A DNA stretch of 47,989 nucleotides from Candidatus Thiodiazotropha sp. (ex Epidulcina cf. delphinae) (GCA_025656455.1 JAHXHS010000040.1:1-47989), one strand, 5' to 3'. Numbered from the stretch's first letter, positions 33,547 to 42,879 are shown. Notes: generated by a model from the sequence alone, not told the origin. A program made the numbers and translations.

Positions 33547-35871
33547 ATGAATGCAACCAGACTTCTGACCTACACGGCCCGGCCCAATCGGGCGATACGT
33601 CAGGATATCCTGCCGGGGCGCTATCGGGTTTGGGTCATGGCCCTCTCCATGGCCGCCTTTACCCTGGCCTTCCTTGGTTGGCTCAACGAATCCTGGCTCT
33701 ATCTGTTTGAGAATCCCATCTGGCTCAACCGTTACACTGAGTATGCCATTATCCTTGCCTTTGGGCTTTGGCGTATCCTTGCCGAGCAAAACCCCTATAC
33801 CCGCAAGCGCCTGATCATCCTGGTGACGGTGGTTACCGGCTTCTGGTGGCTGATCCCATGGCTCTCGCCGGTATTCGAGCCCTACGCCGGTTATGTCTGG
33901 AGTCAACCGGTCTTTCCAGCCCCGCACACACCGGGGACTGTCACCTTCTTTCTCACCCTGCTGTTGGTGTTTCTTTTTGGTCGGCGGGTCATTTGCGGCT
34001 TTGGCTGCCCCTGTGTGGGTATTCGGGAAACCGTAGGCTTTCCGTTCCGTCGCTTTTCTCTGCGTGGCGACTGGGCCTGGCGCTTGCGTCATACCAAGTG
34101 GTTCTTCTTCGTTTGGTATGTCGGTGTGCTGGTGTCCACTCAGTTCCCGCCCAATGCCTGGACGGCAACCCTGGTCGGCATGTTCGCCCTGGTGGTGGGA
34201 ATCACCTATTTCGGCTCTTTTTTCATCATTCCCATCACCGGCAATCGCTTTTACTGCCGCTACCTCTGCCCCTACGGTTCTACATTCGGTCTGCTCAATC
34301 ATGCCGGTTTCTACGCCATAAAAATGGACACCCAACGATGCATCGACTGTCGGCGCTGCGAACAGGCCTGCGACATGGGCATCCCGGTCTGGCGGCAAGG
34401 CAAGACGACAGGAGGGGTTACCGGCCTTGAGGACTGTATGGGGTGTGCCCGCTGTGTCATCTCCTGCCCCACGGATGCGCTGGCGATTCGTGATGTGCGC
34501 AATCTATTTCGTCCCGCGCTGCGCCAGGATGCCAGCCATCTGCTTAAGCGAGAGCCTGCTGTTTCCAAACCCCGTATAGAGCCGCTACATCGTTCCCTGG
34601 TAGAGCGGGTGAGCGACTGGAAGGAAACCGCTGAGCCCCTCTCCTTGAAAGCGTTGCAACAACAGGCAGAACGCTGTCTGGATTGTGGCGTTCCCGGCTG
34701 CCGCAATGCCTGTCCGCTGGGCAATTTCATCCCTGACTGGTTGGCGGCGGCCACGCGAGGGGATTGGAAGCAGGCAGGAGACCTAGCCCATGCAACCTCA
34801 CCGCTACCCGAGGTGTGCGGTACGATTTGCCCGCAGCACCGTCTGTGTGAAGGGGCCTGCACGCGTAACCGATTGGAAGGCGCTGTCACCATCGGCGCGA
34901 TTGAGCGAAACATTGCAAACCAGGCATTGGATGCAGGTTGGCGGCCGATCGAGGCTACACGCCGTACGGGTCGTAGCGCGGCAATCATTGGCGCCGGTCC
35001 CGCAGGGCTGAGCTGTGCGGAACGCCTGAACCGGGCGGGTGTAGACGTCAGCGTCTACGATCGTTCGACCAAGATCGGTGGCTTGCTCCAGACAGGCGTT
35101 CCATCGTTCAAGCTGGACAAGCGCCTGCTGGAGCGCAGGCAGGCGCTGCTTGAACAAGCCGGTATCCGTTTTTCTCTCGGCGCCTCAGTGGATGGGGAGA
35201 CCTTATCCCAGCTACTAGAACAGCATGACGCCATCTTTCTTGGTCTGGGCGCACAAAACCCCCGAACCATTGAATTACCCGGGCAAGCCCTACCAGGTGT
35301 CGAGCAGGCGCTCAACTGGCTGGATAGCATCAACGCTGGCGTGAGAGCGTCATTGAGCGGCCAATCTGTATTGGTCCTTGGCGGCGGAGATACCGCCATG
35401 GATTGTGCTCGCGCAGCGTTACGGCTGGGAGCAAAAGTCAGCATCGCCTATCGTGGCCCTGAAATCTGTCTGCGCGCCTCCCCCAAGGAGATCGCTTTGG
35501 CCCGAGAAGAGGGTGTTCAGGTATTGTTGGAACATACCCCGCTCGCGTGTGAAGGCGCCGGAAAGGTCAGCGGCGTACGCTTTAATACACCCCACGGCAT
35601 CTCGCTGATTGAGTCCAGTCTGGTGATTCTTGCCTTGGGTCAACAGCCCGCGCCACCATCCTGGCTGGCCGGATTCAACGTAACCACTGAATCAGACGGG
35701 CGCATCCTGGTCGATGACCAAGGCCGCACCGCGCATCCGAAAATCTGGGCGGGTGGTGATAATACACATGGGCCTGACCTGGCAGTAGCCGCCATGGCTG
35801 CCGGCCGCAAGGCGGCCGAAGGCATGCTGGCCAGTTTCAGTATCTTGGAGCAGATCCGGAGGCGGGCATGA
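33547..35871 (+). CDS. Fusion of membrane polyferredoxin (NapH/CcoG-like) with GltD-type FAD/NAD(P)H oxidoreductase
   Basis: 774 residues. Residues 1-320: about five membrane helices, two NapH-type CxxxCP motifs (C150/C154 and C237/C241), then two [4Fe-4S] ferredoxin sets (C265, 268, 271, 275 and C297, 300, 303, 307). Residues 365-770: a glutamate-synthase small-subunit-like module with its own cysteine sets (C377, 380, 385, 389; C424, 428, 434, 438), an FAD Rossmann motif GAGPAG at 482-487, and an NAD(P) motif GGGDTAMD near 617-624. No glutamate synthase large subunit is adjacent, so ammonia assimilation is unlikely. The design would move electrons between cytoplasmic NAD(P)H and a membrane or periplasmic partner, most simply the cytochromes encoded next. 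ATG 33547 is preferred to TTG 33514 for its AAGAGA upstream and clean N-terminus. It overlaps the next gene by 4 bases. Confidence 0.9.
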   Translation: MNATRLLTYTARPNRAIRQDILPGRYRVWVMALSMAAFTLAFLGWLNESWLYLFENPIWLNRYTEYAIILAFGLWRILAEQNPYTRKRLIILVTVVTGFWWLIPWLSPVFEPYAGYVWSQPVFPAPHTPGTVTFFLTLLLVFLFGRRVICGFGCPCVGIRETVGFPFRRFSLRGDWAWRLRHTKWFFFVWYVGVLVSTQFPPNAWTATLVGMFALVVGITYFGSFFIIPITGNRFYCRYLCPYGSTFGLLNHAGFYAIKMDTQRCIDCRRCEQACDMGIPVWRQGKTTGGVTGLEDCMGCARCVISCPTDALAIRDVRNLFRPALRQDASHLLKREPAVSKPRIEPLHRSLVERVSDWKETAEPLSLKALQQQAERCLDCGVPGCRNACPLGNFIPDWLAAATRGDWKQAGDLAHATSPLPEVCGTICPQHRLCEGACTRNRLEGAVTIGAIERNIANQALDAGWRPIEATRRTGRSAAIIGAGPAGLSCAERLNRAGVDVSVYDRSTKIGGLLQTGVPSFKLDKRLLERRQALLEQAGIRFSLGASVDGETLSQLLEQHDAIFLGLGAQNPRTIELPGQALPGVEQALNWLDSINAGVRASLSGQSVLVLGGGDTAMDCARAALRLGAKVSIAYRGPEICLRASPKEIALAREEGVQVLLEHTPLACEGAGKVSGVRFNTPHGISLIESSLVILALGQQPAPPSWLAGFNVTTESDGRILVDDQGRTAHPKIWAGGDNTHGPDLAVAAMAAGRKAAEGMLASFSILEQIRRRA

Positions 35872-36392
35872 AAGGGATTGCCTTGCTACTCATGATCCTT
35901 TGTCTGCCGTTGCCGGTCGCCGCAAGCCACGCCTGGGCGGATATTGACCTGTGTGAGGTATATCAAGACAAGCTGCCGCCAGGCCTTAGCGCCGAGTCGC
36001 TGCCTGAGGCGCACGCTCCAGGTGCCGTGTTACTCGATCGCTACTGTACCCAATGCCACAATCTGCCCGGACCGGACCGCCACACAGCCGCCGAGTGGCG
36101 TGATGTTGCATCCAGAATGTTCATGTTAATGGATGTTTCTAAGCGTTTTGGGGGATTGATGGGCAGGGTTGAGTCCATGCAAGCGCAGGAGCAAGCGATA
36201 CTGCTGGCCTATCTGGAGCGTTATGCCGCGAACTCGATCGTGAGTAAATGGCCTGCAGAGCCTGAAGCAACCGGTCACCCGTGGCTGATACGCACCCAGG
36301 CCTTACTTCCCTTCCTGCTGTTGACCGGGCTGGGTCTGCTGCGTTGGTTGCGAAAATGCCGAAAAGATCATAAACCATGCGTTACCGACTAA
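35868..36392 (+). CDS. Membrane-anchored monohaem cytochrome c
   Basis: 174 residues. Signal peptide 1-22. One haem site CTQCH at 60-64, followed by NLPGPDRHTAAEWRDVASRMFMLMDV; Met84, 86 or 88 could be the sixth ligand. A membrane helix at about 143-160 and a basic cytoplasmic tail. Acts on the periplasmic face of the inner membrane as a one-electron carrier. Its ATG overlaps the stop of the polyferredoxin fusion (ATGA) and its end overlaps the next cytochrome by 16 bases, so the three are tightly co-translated and probably form one complex. Confidence 0.88.
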   Translation: MKGIALLLMILCLPLPVAASHAWADIDLCEVYQDKLPPGLSAESLPEAHAPGAVLLDRYCTQCHNLPGPDRHTAAEWRDVASRMFMLMDVSKRFGGLMGRVESMQAQEQAILLAYLERYAANSIVSKWPAEPEATGHPWLIRTQALLPFLLLTGLGLLRWLRKCRKDHKPCVTD

Positions 36393-37717
36393 TTTCATGG
36401 GCGCTTCCGGCCATTGTCCTGCTGGCAGTGGTGGCAGGTTTTGCTTATGTGTACTGGAGCAAGGGGGGAGCCGGGGCTGGTCTCTACTCCCGTTACTGGT
36501 CGCCAGATCCGGTCCAGGGCTATTGGGACCCGGCTAATTTTTACCAGTCAATCGAGACAGTAGAGGGCGTGTTCGAGGCCGCTCTGTGTATCCAATGCCA
36601 CGAGGGAATAACCCCTGGCATTGTCGTCGACTGGCGCGCCAGCCGCCATGCCCGGATCGATGAACCGGTCACCTGTGACGACTGTCATGGCAACAACCAT
36701 CAACAGTTACGACTACCCACCCCGGATGTGTGCGGTAATTGCCACAACAAACAGCACGGTGAATTCAGGGATGAGGCACGTTATGGTTTCCCCAGTCATG
36801 TACTGGCCATGGAGCGGGCTGTGGATGCGCCTCACTTCGCCGACAAACCGAAGGCAGAGGTCCAGTCCTGTGTCCAGTGCCATTCGGTGGCCACCAAGTG
36901 CGACTCCTGCCATACAAGGCACCTTTTCGATCCGGCCGAGGCGCGACGTCCCGAGGCCTGTATCACCTGCCACTCAGGTCCACCCCATCCTGACGATGAG
37001 AGCTACTTCGCCTCCGCCCACGGCAAAATCTACCTGGCCGAAGGCAAGGACTGGGATTGGTCAAAACCACTGACCAAGGGCAACTACAAAGCCCCCACCT
37101 GCGCCTACTGTCACATGGATGGGGGACGCCATCAGGTGGCGCAGAAATCCCTGTGGAAATTCGGTCTGCGTGAGATCAATCCCCACACCTCGAAAAACCA
37201 GGTGCTGCGTGAACGCTGGATCGAACTATGCCGTGACTGCCATGAGGAGAAAAAAGCCGCGCAGTGGCTGGCCGAACTGGACCAGGAACGCAAACTGGCG
37301 TGGCGGAAACTCGATAAGGCAGAGGATATGCTTAAAGACCTGCGCAGTGACGAACTCCTGCAGCCAGCAGCGGATGAGCGGCCTGACTACCCAATGGGCA
37401 GTCTCTGGCCGATAGAACGTGTCGGTTTTTTCGAAGGTCAGGCATCGGCTTTCTACAATGTCTCAGCCATTGAGCGCGACTATTTCGAGATGTGGTACTT
37501 CGACAATTTGGGTGCGTACAAATCCGCTGCCCATGGCAACGCGGCGGGTGTTGAGGATGGACACCGAAAAATGGCGGCTTCCCTGGATCGTATCGAGGCC
37601 AAGGCCAGGGAGCTGCGCCATCTATCCAAGGACGGGCGGAAAGTGAAACTAGCGCCGACACTGACTGAACTCTGGATGAAGGGCGCCTACACCGATTACA
37701 ACAGAGAGCACAATTGA
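36377..37717 (+). CDS. HAO-like octaheme cytochrome c, membrane-anchored
   Basis: 446 residues. N-terminal membrane anchor at about 8-27. Eight haem sites start at Cys 71, 100, 119, 165, 175, 195, 242 and 285. The stretch FYNVSAIERDYFEMWYFDNLGAYKSAAHGN (about 386-415) is characteristic of the hydroxylamine-oxidoreductase-like octaheme family, which includes HAO, nitrite-reducing HAO-like enzymes and relatives of octaheme tetrathionate reductase. Whether a Tyr crosslinks the catalytic haem cannot be judged by eye, so oxidative and reductive roles remain open. Because the operon is under a rhodanese-type regulator, a sulfur-compound or mixed N/S substrate deserves consideration. The end overlaps the next gene start by one base (TGATG). 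Confidence 0.9.
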   Translation: MRYRLISWALPAIVLLAVVAGFAYVYWSKGGAGAGLYSRYWSPDPVQGYWDPANFYQSIETVEGVFEAALCIQCHEGITPGIVVDWRASRHARIDEPVTCDDCHGNNHQQLRLPTPDVCGNCHNKQHGEFRDEARYGFPSHVLAMERAVDAPHFADKPKAEVQSCVQCHSVATKCDSCHTRHLFDPAEARRPEACITCHSGPPHPDDESYFASAHGKIYLAEGKDWDWSKPLTKGNYKAPTCAYCHMDGGRHQVAQKSLWKFGLREINPHTSKNQVLRERWIELCRDCHEEKKAAQWLAELDQERKLAWRKLDKAEDMLKDLRSDELLQPAADERPDYPMGSLWPIERVGFFEGQASAFYNVSAIERDYFEMWYFDNLGAYKSAAHGNAAGVEDGHRKMAASLDRIEAKARELRHLSKDGRKVKLAPTLTELWMKGAYTDYNREHN

Positions 37718-38520
37718 TGCAAATGACCCGCTGTTATCGGATGAACGCGCTTGTCCGGTTGCTGGGCGTACTCGGTCTGGTTGTTCATTCCGTCTCGGCT
37801 GAGGAGCGCGTTGCGCCAGGTCCATTTACCGATAACGAGTGCATCGCCTGCCATGCAGAGCGGGATCCCAGGCTGGTCAGGCAGTGGCGTGAGGGTCCCC
37901 ACGCAGCGGCTTCCGAGGTCGGCTGCGGCAGTTGCCATGGCGACCGGCATGAGGACTCAAGCGCAAAAGCAAGAAAAGCTCAAAGCTGCATAGGATGCCA
38001 TGAAGGTGCGGCCAGCCATAGTTACACCACGTCCAAACATGGCGTCATAAACACGCTTGGCGAAGATAAACAGGACTGGCGGCAATCTTTGCAACCGGGC
38101 CGCTACCGTGCTCCCTCATGCAGCTACTGCCATCTCCATAATGGCGACCATGGCAACACCATGGCGCCTGATCGTGGTCCTGAAGTGCGCCAATGGATCT
38201 GCTCAGGCTGCCACAGTCCTCGCTATGTTCGCGAGCAATTTGCCAACGCAAAGCGCCAGTTGGAGATTGCCGACCTCAAGCTCCTCGAAGGAGAGACCTT
38301 GATCGCCTCTGCCGGCGAAGACCGGCATGGTACGCTAGCGAAATTACGGCAGAATCTGATCCGCCACCGCAAAAACGTCCTTTATGGCGTAGGCCATCAA
38401 TCGCCGGATTATCAATGGTGGCACGGTCAACCGGCGCTGGATGGAGATCTTATCAGAATTCGCGATAGCGTCTTGCAGGTACTCCGGCGCAAGTTGGTAT
38501 CGGACAAGCCAGAGGAGTGA
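37717..38520 (+). CDS. Exported pentahaem cytochrome c, partner of the HAO-like protein
   Basis: 267 residues from ATG 37717. Signal peptide 1-28 (ends SVSA). Five haem sites start at Cys 42, 70, 91, 135 and 162, followed by a helical C-terminal 100 residues ending in a WWHG-containing stretch (HQSPDYQWWHG) reminiscent of the C-terminal helices of HAO-like and pentahaem NrfA-type proteins. It is shorter than any catalytic HAO homologue and more likely an electron-transfer subunit of the HAO-like protein before it. Last gene of the operon; no strong terminator is visible in the 179 bases that follow, which instead contain short CGCAAAT/AACGCGAATT repeats. Confidence 0.85.
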   Translation: MQMTRCYRMNALVRLLGVLGLVVHSVSAEERVAPGPFTDNECIACHAERDPRLVRQWREGPHAAASEVGCGSCHGDRHEDSSAKARKAQSCIGCHEGAASHSYTTSKHGVINTLGEDKQDWRQSLQPGRYRAPSCSYCHLHNGDHGNTMAPDRGPEVRQWICSGCHSPRYVREQFANAKRQLEIADLKLLEGETLIASAGEDRHGTLAKLRQNLIRHRKNVLYGVGHQSPDYQWWHGQPALDGDLIRIRDSVLQVLRRKLVSDKPEE

Positions 38521-38699
38521 AATCGATGCAAACCCCTTTATGATGCAATATCAAGCGTCATAAGTCCGCAAATGAACGCGAATTAACGCAAATGGCTTAT
38601 TTGGCACGAAAGCGGATGTTAGTATTGGCTGGTGTTGTGTTTGGAGCCGGCCATATCCACATCGGGGCAAACCGGTACAGATAAAATGGAATTAATTCG

Positions 38700-39797
38700 A
38701 TGGAAGAAGAAGTAGATCCTCTGGACTTTGGCGTGACGCCGTCGCTGTTTCTTGAATGGCGATCTCCACGGTTTGGTTCCAGCAACCCAACCAAGGTCGA
38801 GTCGAAGGTTTGGGAGTGGCTGGTCAAGTCGAAGCTGTCCGGCTATGGTGCGACCGAAAAGATGAACGGACCCTCTCCGTTCGACAAGGGACCGACGTGG
38901 TGTTTTGATCGATTTGGTCAGTCATGCACGCTACTGCCTGATGGCAGGCGGTTATATATCGGTGGGGAGCACGAGGATTACTACGATCCGGACTTCTTCA
39001 TCTACAACGATGTCGTGGTAGAACATCCCAACGGTCACCTCGAATTCTTCTGCTACCCCAGGGAATCATTTCTACCGACCGATTTCCACTCAGCCACGCT
39101 GGTAGGTAGTCGCGTAGTGATTATCGGCAGCTTGGGGTACCCAGAGGGCAGACAGGTAGGGCATACCCAAATATACTTGCTAGACACGGAGAGCTATCAA
39201 ATCGAAAGCATCGGCCCTGAAGGGGAATCGCCTGGGTGGATTCACAAACACAGCGCTCGGTTGAATAGTGATGCGAAGGCCATCACCCTCACAGGAGGGA
39301 AGGTGTACCTTGGCGACCAGCATTCGCTCCGTGAGAACATTGACGACTGGGAACTTGATCTCCAGTCGTGGCGCTGGAAAAGGCTCACGGAGAGGAACTG
39401 GCCCAGGTGGGAGGTGCTGCGACAGGATCGGACGAGAAACCATCTTTGGGAGATGCGGCAGGCGCTTTGGCATCAATCGGTCAATTGGATAGACAATTAC
39501 AAAGAAGATATCGAGACGCTGGAAGCGGAGTTGGACTACATGCCCGACGTGGCTTCGGTCAACGAACTCTACTCCTTTCCTTTTGAGGCTGGAGAGCTGG
39601 TTGAGGACGAGGACGCGCACAACCTGTACTGGATTTACGTAGATGGGATAAAGGTGCGATTTGTGGAAGAGGATTTCGCTATAGAGGTGACGGTAGAAGG
39701 AGCGTTGCCTGATTCCACTATTGAGCTTATGCAGCAAACGTTGCTGGAGAGGCTATCGGCACTTGAAAACGCACCGTGTGAGCTGGAAATCTATTGA
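38700..39797 (+). CDS. Hypothetical protein with Kelch-like repeats
   Basis: 365 residues, no signal peptide or membrane helix. The middle (about 70-205) holds at least three Kelch-like blade motifs: FGQSCTLLPDGRRLYIGGE, FHSATLVGSRVVIIGSLG and SARLNSDAKAITLTGG, each a beta strand, turn, hydrophobic strand and Gly-Gly. N- and C-terminal parts are rich in Trp, Asp and Glu and are not recognised. No ribosome site stands out before ATG 38700. A single gene between the redox operon and the defence island; function unknown. The pattern resembles Kelch-type proteins sporadically found in proteobacteria and planctomycetes. Confidence 0.72.
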   Translation: MEEEVDPLDFGVTPSLFLEWRSPRFGSSNPTKVESKVWEWLVKSKLSGYGATEKMNGPSPFDKGPTWCFDRFGQSCTLLPDGRRLYIGGEHEDYYDPDFFIYNDVVVEHPNGHLEFFCYPRESFLPTDFHSATLVGSRVVIIGSLGYPEGRQVGHTQIYLLDTESYQIESIGPEGESPGWIHKHSARLNSDAKAITLTGGKVYLGDQHSLRENIDDWELDLQSWRWKRLTERNWPRWEVLRQDRTRNHLWEMRQALWHQSVNWIDNYKEDIETLEAELDYMPDVASVNELYSFPFEAGELVEDEDAHNLYWIYVDGIKVRFVEEDFAIEVTVEGALPDSTIELMQQTLLERLSALENAPCELEIY

Positions 39798-40127
39798 TCG
39801 TGGTGCATGGAGACTGCGCAGCGAGACCCTATAGTTGCATAAATATTATCCAGGGTGCGCAATAAGCTGCATAAAACACAGGGTAAATTCACATTTCAGT
39901 GGTGTTTCTGGAATTCACCGCTGGTGAGATCCATAAACAACCTGAAAATCGCTTTTTATCCTGTGTTTTATGCAGTGAAATAGGCATTTTTGCCATTTTT
40001 TATGCAACTATAGGGGAGACTCTGATTGCCGCGCTGCACCGCCTATCGGAAAAGGCCAGATGGGTAAAGAGAGTGAAGAGTGATTGGCCGAAAATGGACG
40101 CAAATTACCGCTAATTTACGCAAATGT
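39798..40127 (+). other. Non-coding gap with inverted and direct short repeats
   Basis: CCTATAGTTGCATAA near 39828 and its complement near 39999 bracket a segment containing ATGCAG/CTGCAT pairs and ACAGGGTAAATT-like direct repeats, so this is probably a degraded miniature element. Near 40090-40125 are ACGCAAATTACCGCTAATTTACGC repeats similar to those near 38570. No gene is supported. Confidence 0.45.
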
Positions 40128-40270
40128 TGTAGGGTGCGGCCCTGCCGCACCATGGTGTGTCTGAATTTTGGTAAGGTGTTTCTGACTGGTGCTGTGGGTT
40201 TGTCTTTGGGGGTGAATCCATGATGTATTGTTGCCACGAAACCTGTGGCGGTGATTTGGCAGCAAACGGC
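40128..40270 (+). repeat. About 143-bp repeat, left boundary of the defence island
   Basis: Begins with the GTAGGGTGCGGC hairpin and includes TTGTCTTTGGGGGTGAATCC and ATGATGTATTGTTGCC. A diverged but collinear copy lies at 45050-45202 in the same orientation (hairpin, GGAACTTGTCTTTGGGAGG, AATCCCTGATGGGCAATTG). The two copies enclose the AT-rich three-gene island. Confidence 0.65.
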
Positions 40271-40282
40271 CAGGAGCGGACA

Positions 40283-41584
40283 TTAAGATTTTTCGGAACA
40301 GGCAATCGCAACGCATTCCTGATAAATAGCATCTACAACCTTTTGTAATTTTGATAGGTCATAACCACCATCAAGTAATTGCTTTGGGCTACTGCTCAAG
40401 AAATCATTTGTATATTTATCTTTTTCCATTAAAGCACCCTGGTATTGTTTTACATCGCCTTTGTAACCGCTCCAGCGTATAGTTGGCTCCTCTGGCAATC
40501 CAGGTCGATATAGATCAAGATAGCACTCAATAGCGACAGCTTTACCATTAATATCAATTTTACTCTTACCAGATGGGCCAATTGTTTGGAATGACGAAAA
40601 CTCATCAAGGTCTGGTAACATAGCAACTCTCATATTACTAGGAAGGTTTAGTTTTTGAGTCTTCCTAAAGGCAGACAGACCTTCGGTATCATTGTCGTAT
40701 AGAAAAAGAGTTTGGTTGTGCACATCCATTTGTGCCAACCCTTTTGCAAACTTTTGAAGGTTCACTGTTCCTCCAAATGGATGACCTTCCGTCATATCAA
40801 TGAAACTGAAAAAGTCATAAATCTCAGGCCGCAGTGTCTTTATAGCAAGATCAATAATTCCAACATCAGTATGCCCCTCCGTGACAATTAGAAACTTTTG
40901 TTTTCTTCTTGCACATGGCCGGAATATTGACACATTCGCCCAACCATTCTCAACTAAAGGCCCATACTGCCATTTGACTTCCTGATGAAGATTATTTTCG
41001 TTTTCTGCTAACAGTCGTAAAGCTGAATATGGACTTAGACAATCGAATATATGAGATACAAGGCTTTGCTCTGAGTAGACCATTGCATCATAAGGTTCGT
41101 AGCAAGGTATTGCTTTAAGTGTATCTGCATCAATAAAGTTAGCGCCATATTCAGAGGGATCTTTATCGATACTATCTTTATCATACGAACCATCAAGATT
41201 GCCGATATCAATTCGTTTGGCAAATTCTAAGAATTGACTAAATTTCATGCAAGGAATCGCTTTATCTAGCCCTGACTCTTCCAATTCATTTCGGGTTTCA
41301 TTTGATTCTGCCGCTACAAGCTCATACTCTTTTTTAATTTGTTCAAGAGTAAACCCCATTAGCTCCAAACGCGGAACGACATCCTTTAGATGCTTTGAAA
41401 ACCCCATTTCCATTTTTATTAAGTCGGGATCATTCTCAGACTCAAAATAATCGTAATTCACCTGATCTGATTTGAGACGTTTTCGGTCGTCAGACTGAAA
41501 TAATGATCCGTGATCAATTCCCATATGGTTTTTTGACCAACAAACATCTACTTTATCGATAGAGAGAGAAATTTCTGTTCCCAT
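40283..41584 (-). CDS. Toprim-domain protein (HEPN/Toprim-associated type), third gene of Gabija-like island
   Basis: 433 residues. The C-terminal half holds a Toprim-like nuclease or ligand domain: FLIVTEGHTDVGIIDLA at about 230-246 (catalytic-type Glu) and LFLYDNDTEG at about 290-299 (the paired Asp residues). The N-terminal half begins with a small beta segment (SLSIDKVDVCWSKN) seen in proteins annotated 'HEPN/Toprim N-terminal domain', then a mostly helical region rich in acidic residues. The combination is typical of phage-defence loci. It lies 149 bases downstream of the helicase gene on the same strand and shares its AT-rich composition, so it most likely belongs to the same unit. Standard Gabija has only two genes, so this would be an accessory effector or an independent neighbour. 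Confidence 0.75.
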   Translation of the reverse strand: MGTEISLSIDKVDVCWSKNHMGIDHGSLFQSDDRKRLKSDQVNYDYFESENDPDLIKMEMGFSKHLKDVVPRLELMGFTLEQIKKEYELVAAESNETRNELEESGLDKAIPCMKFSQFLEFAKRIDIGNLDGSYDKDSIDKDPSEYGANFIDADTLKAIPCYEPYDAMVYSEQSLVSHIFDCLSPYSALRLLAENENNLHQEVKWQYGPLVENGWANVSIFRPCARRKQKFLIVTEGHTDVGIIDLAIKTLRPEIYDFFSFIDMTEGHPFGGTVNLQKFAKGLAQMDVHNQTLFLYDNDTEGLSAFRKTQKLNLPSNMRVAMLPDLDEFSSFQTIGPSGKSKIDINGKAVAIECYLDLYRPGLPEEPTIRWSGYKGDVKQYQGALMEKDKYTNDFLSSSPKQLLDGGYDLSKLQKVVDAIYQECVAIACSEKS

Positions 41585-41733
41585 TTCTTATAAACCTTTA
41601 CCTTTCTATATTTAGAATCGTTCAGGAGCGGACATTTGGCTATCTTAGAAATTTAATGCCTATGATCCAACTTGTGCTGATGGGGAATAAATAAAGCGAT
41701 CGTATCTTATTTATTGCTACTACACAGAAAATC

Positions 41734-42879
41734 TTAAGGTTGCCAAGTTCTAACGACATCTATTGCACTATCCTCATCAAAAAGAAAAGCAACGCTGTAA
41801 TGGGCTCTCGTAGAAATTACGTATAGTGTATTTTGGGGAGCGTCTGTTTTTGCATCATCAAAAATCCCTGTTTCTCCTCTCAAAAACTTCCTATGATTTT
41901 CTGTAGGTATAATCAGCACTCTTTCGAATCCAAGCCCCTTCGATACCCCAAAATTATAACATTTCTGATCTTCGCAAAGATCAAGTCTGGTTCCTTTATC
42001 CAACCTCAATATAACAGGTTCGAAAAGCTGAATATAACTAGAAATGTGCTGCTCTGAAACCGTAAATACCCCAGTATGATTTGCAAATACATCAGGTACT
42101 TGTGTTACATTTGAAATTGTTTTCGGATATAGATTTTCATCAGCATGTACTAGATGTGCGAAATCACATATTGGCTGTATGCATCGCCAACTTACATTCA
42201 AGGGCTTTGTTGCAAACCCGATAGATTCAAATCTTTCTCTCTTTTCAGTATTTGTTTTAGGTGTTTTTGTTGTTGGGTGTGTTGTGTAAACTGTTTGTCT
42301 AAAATCACCAACACATGTAAATGCTAAATCATCTATCTTTGAAATAGCTTCGATTATATCAAAGTCCCACCCCACTAAATCCTGAACTTCATCTATGAAA
42401 ACTGCATCATAAATACCACTTAACCTACCAATATTATTTTTTTTGGATTCCTTGTATATCCGATAAGAGAGTTTCGATAAGTAGGATGTATGCGCTTTAC
42501 CGCTTGCTTTTGTCAGGTAGTGAATAGAATTATACTTACCGTCTATTTTCTCTGCCGTACCAGGAATATTCCTTCCCCCTCTTTTATTAGGGTCTCCTGC
42601 CTTATTAAAATTTATGCCAGGAATACGATTCGAGAAAATACACCGTTGATAAGGTCTGATCATATCTTCTAGCAAAAAAGTAAACCATCCTTTGATAACT
42701 ATTTCTGTAGGCTTGTAGCCATTAAGTCGGCATATTTTTTTGAATAATTCTTTTTGGTTACTCTCTGTATAAGTAAGTATTAATATATGCTCTCCATCGG
42801 CGGCTCTCTCAAGAGCTTCTTTAGAGATTAATTCTGACTTTCCTGCTCCAGCACTAGCCAGGATCAGTCTCTTAATCAT
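41734..42879 (-). CDS. gajB: UvrD/PcrA-like helicase, GajB-type
   Basis: 381 residues. Superfamily 1 helicase core: Walker A at 8-15 (ASAGAGKSE), TESNQKEL motif Ia region, Walker B-type AVFIDEVQDL near 160-169, motif III CVGDFRQTVY, and C-terminal motifs VSKGLGFERVLII and TLYVISTRAHYSVAFLF. Shorter than the roughly 490-residue GajB of Bacillus. Its ATG overlaps the stop of the OLD-nuclease gene by 8 bases, the Gabija arrangement. In that system GajB joins the GajA tetramer and senses DNA ends or termini made by phage replication. Low GC content compared with the 38-kb region suggests transfer. Confidence 0.85.
   Translation of the reverse strand: MIKRLILASAGAGKSELISKEALERAADGEHILILTYTESNQKELFKKICRLNGYKPTEIVIKGWFTFLLEDMIRPYQRCIFSNRIPGINFNKAGDPNKRGGRNIPGTAEKIDGKYNSIHYLTKASGKAHTSYLSKLSYRIYKESKKNNIGRLSGIYDAVFIDEVQDLVGWDFDIIEAISKIDDLAFTCVGDFRQTVYTTHPTTKTPKTNTEKRERFESIGFATKPLNVSWRCIQPICDFAHLVHADENLYPKTISNVTQVPDVFANHTGVFTVSEQHISSYIQLFEPVILRLDKGTRLDLCEDQKCYNFGVSKGLGFERVLIIPTENHRKFLRGETGIFDDAKTDAPQNTLYVISTRAHYSVAFLFDEDSAIDVVRTWQP

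Noticed and set aside
33385..34398. 337-codon minus-strand frame opposite DsrE and the polyferredoxin gene
   Set aside because: Overlaps two well supported plus-strand genes, and its reading is low-complexity His/Gly/Lys-rich without domains.
33547..35871. Glutamate synthase small subunit
   Set aside because: GltD-like features are present, but the membrane polyferredoxin fusion and absence of gltB argue for a different electron-transfer role.
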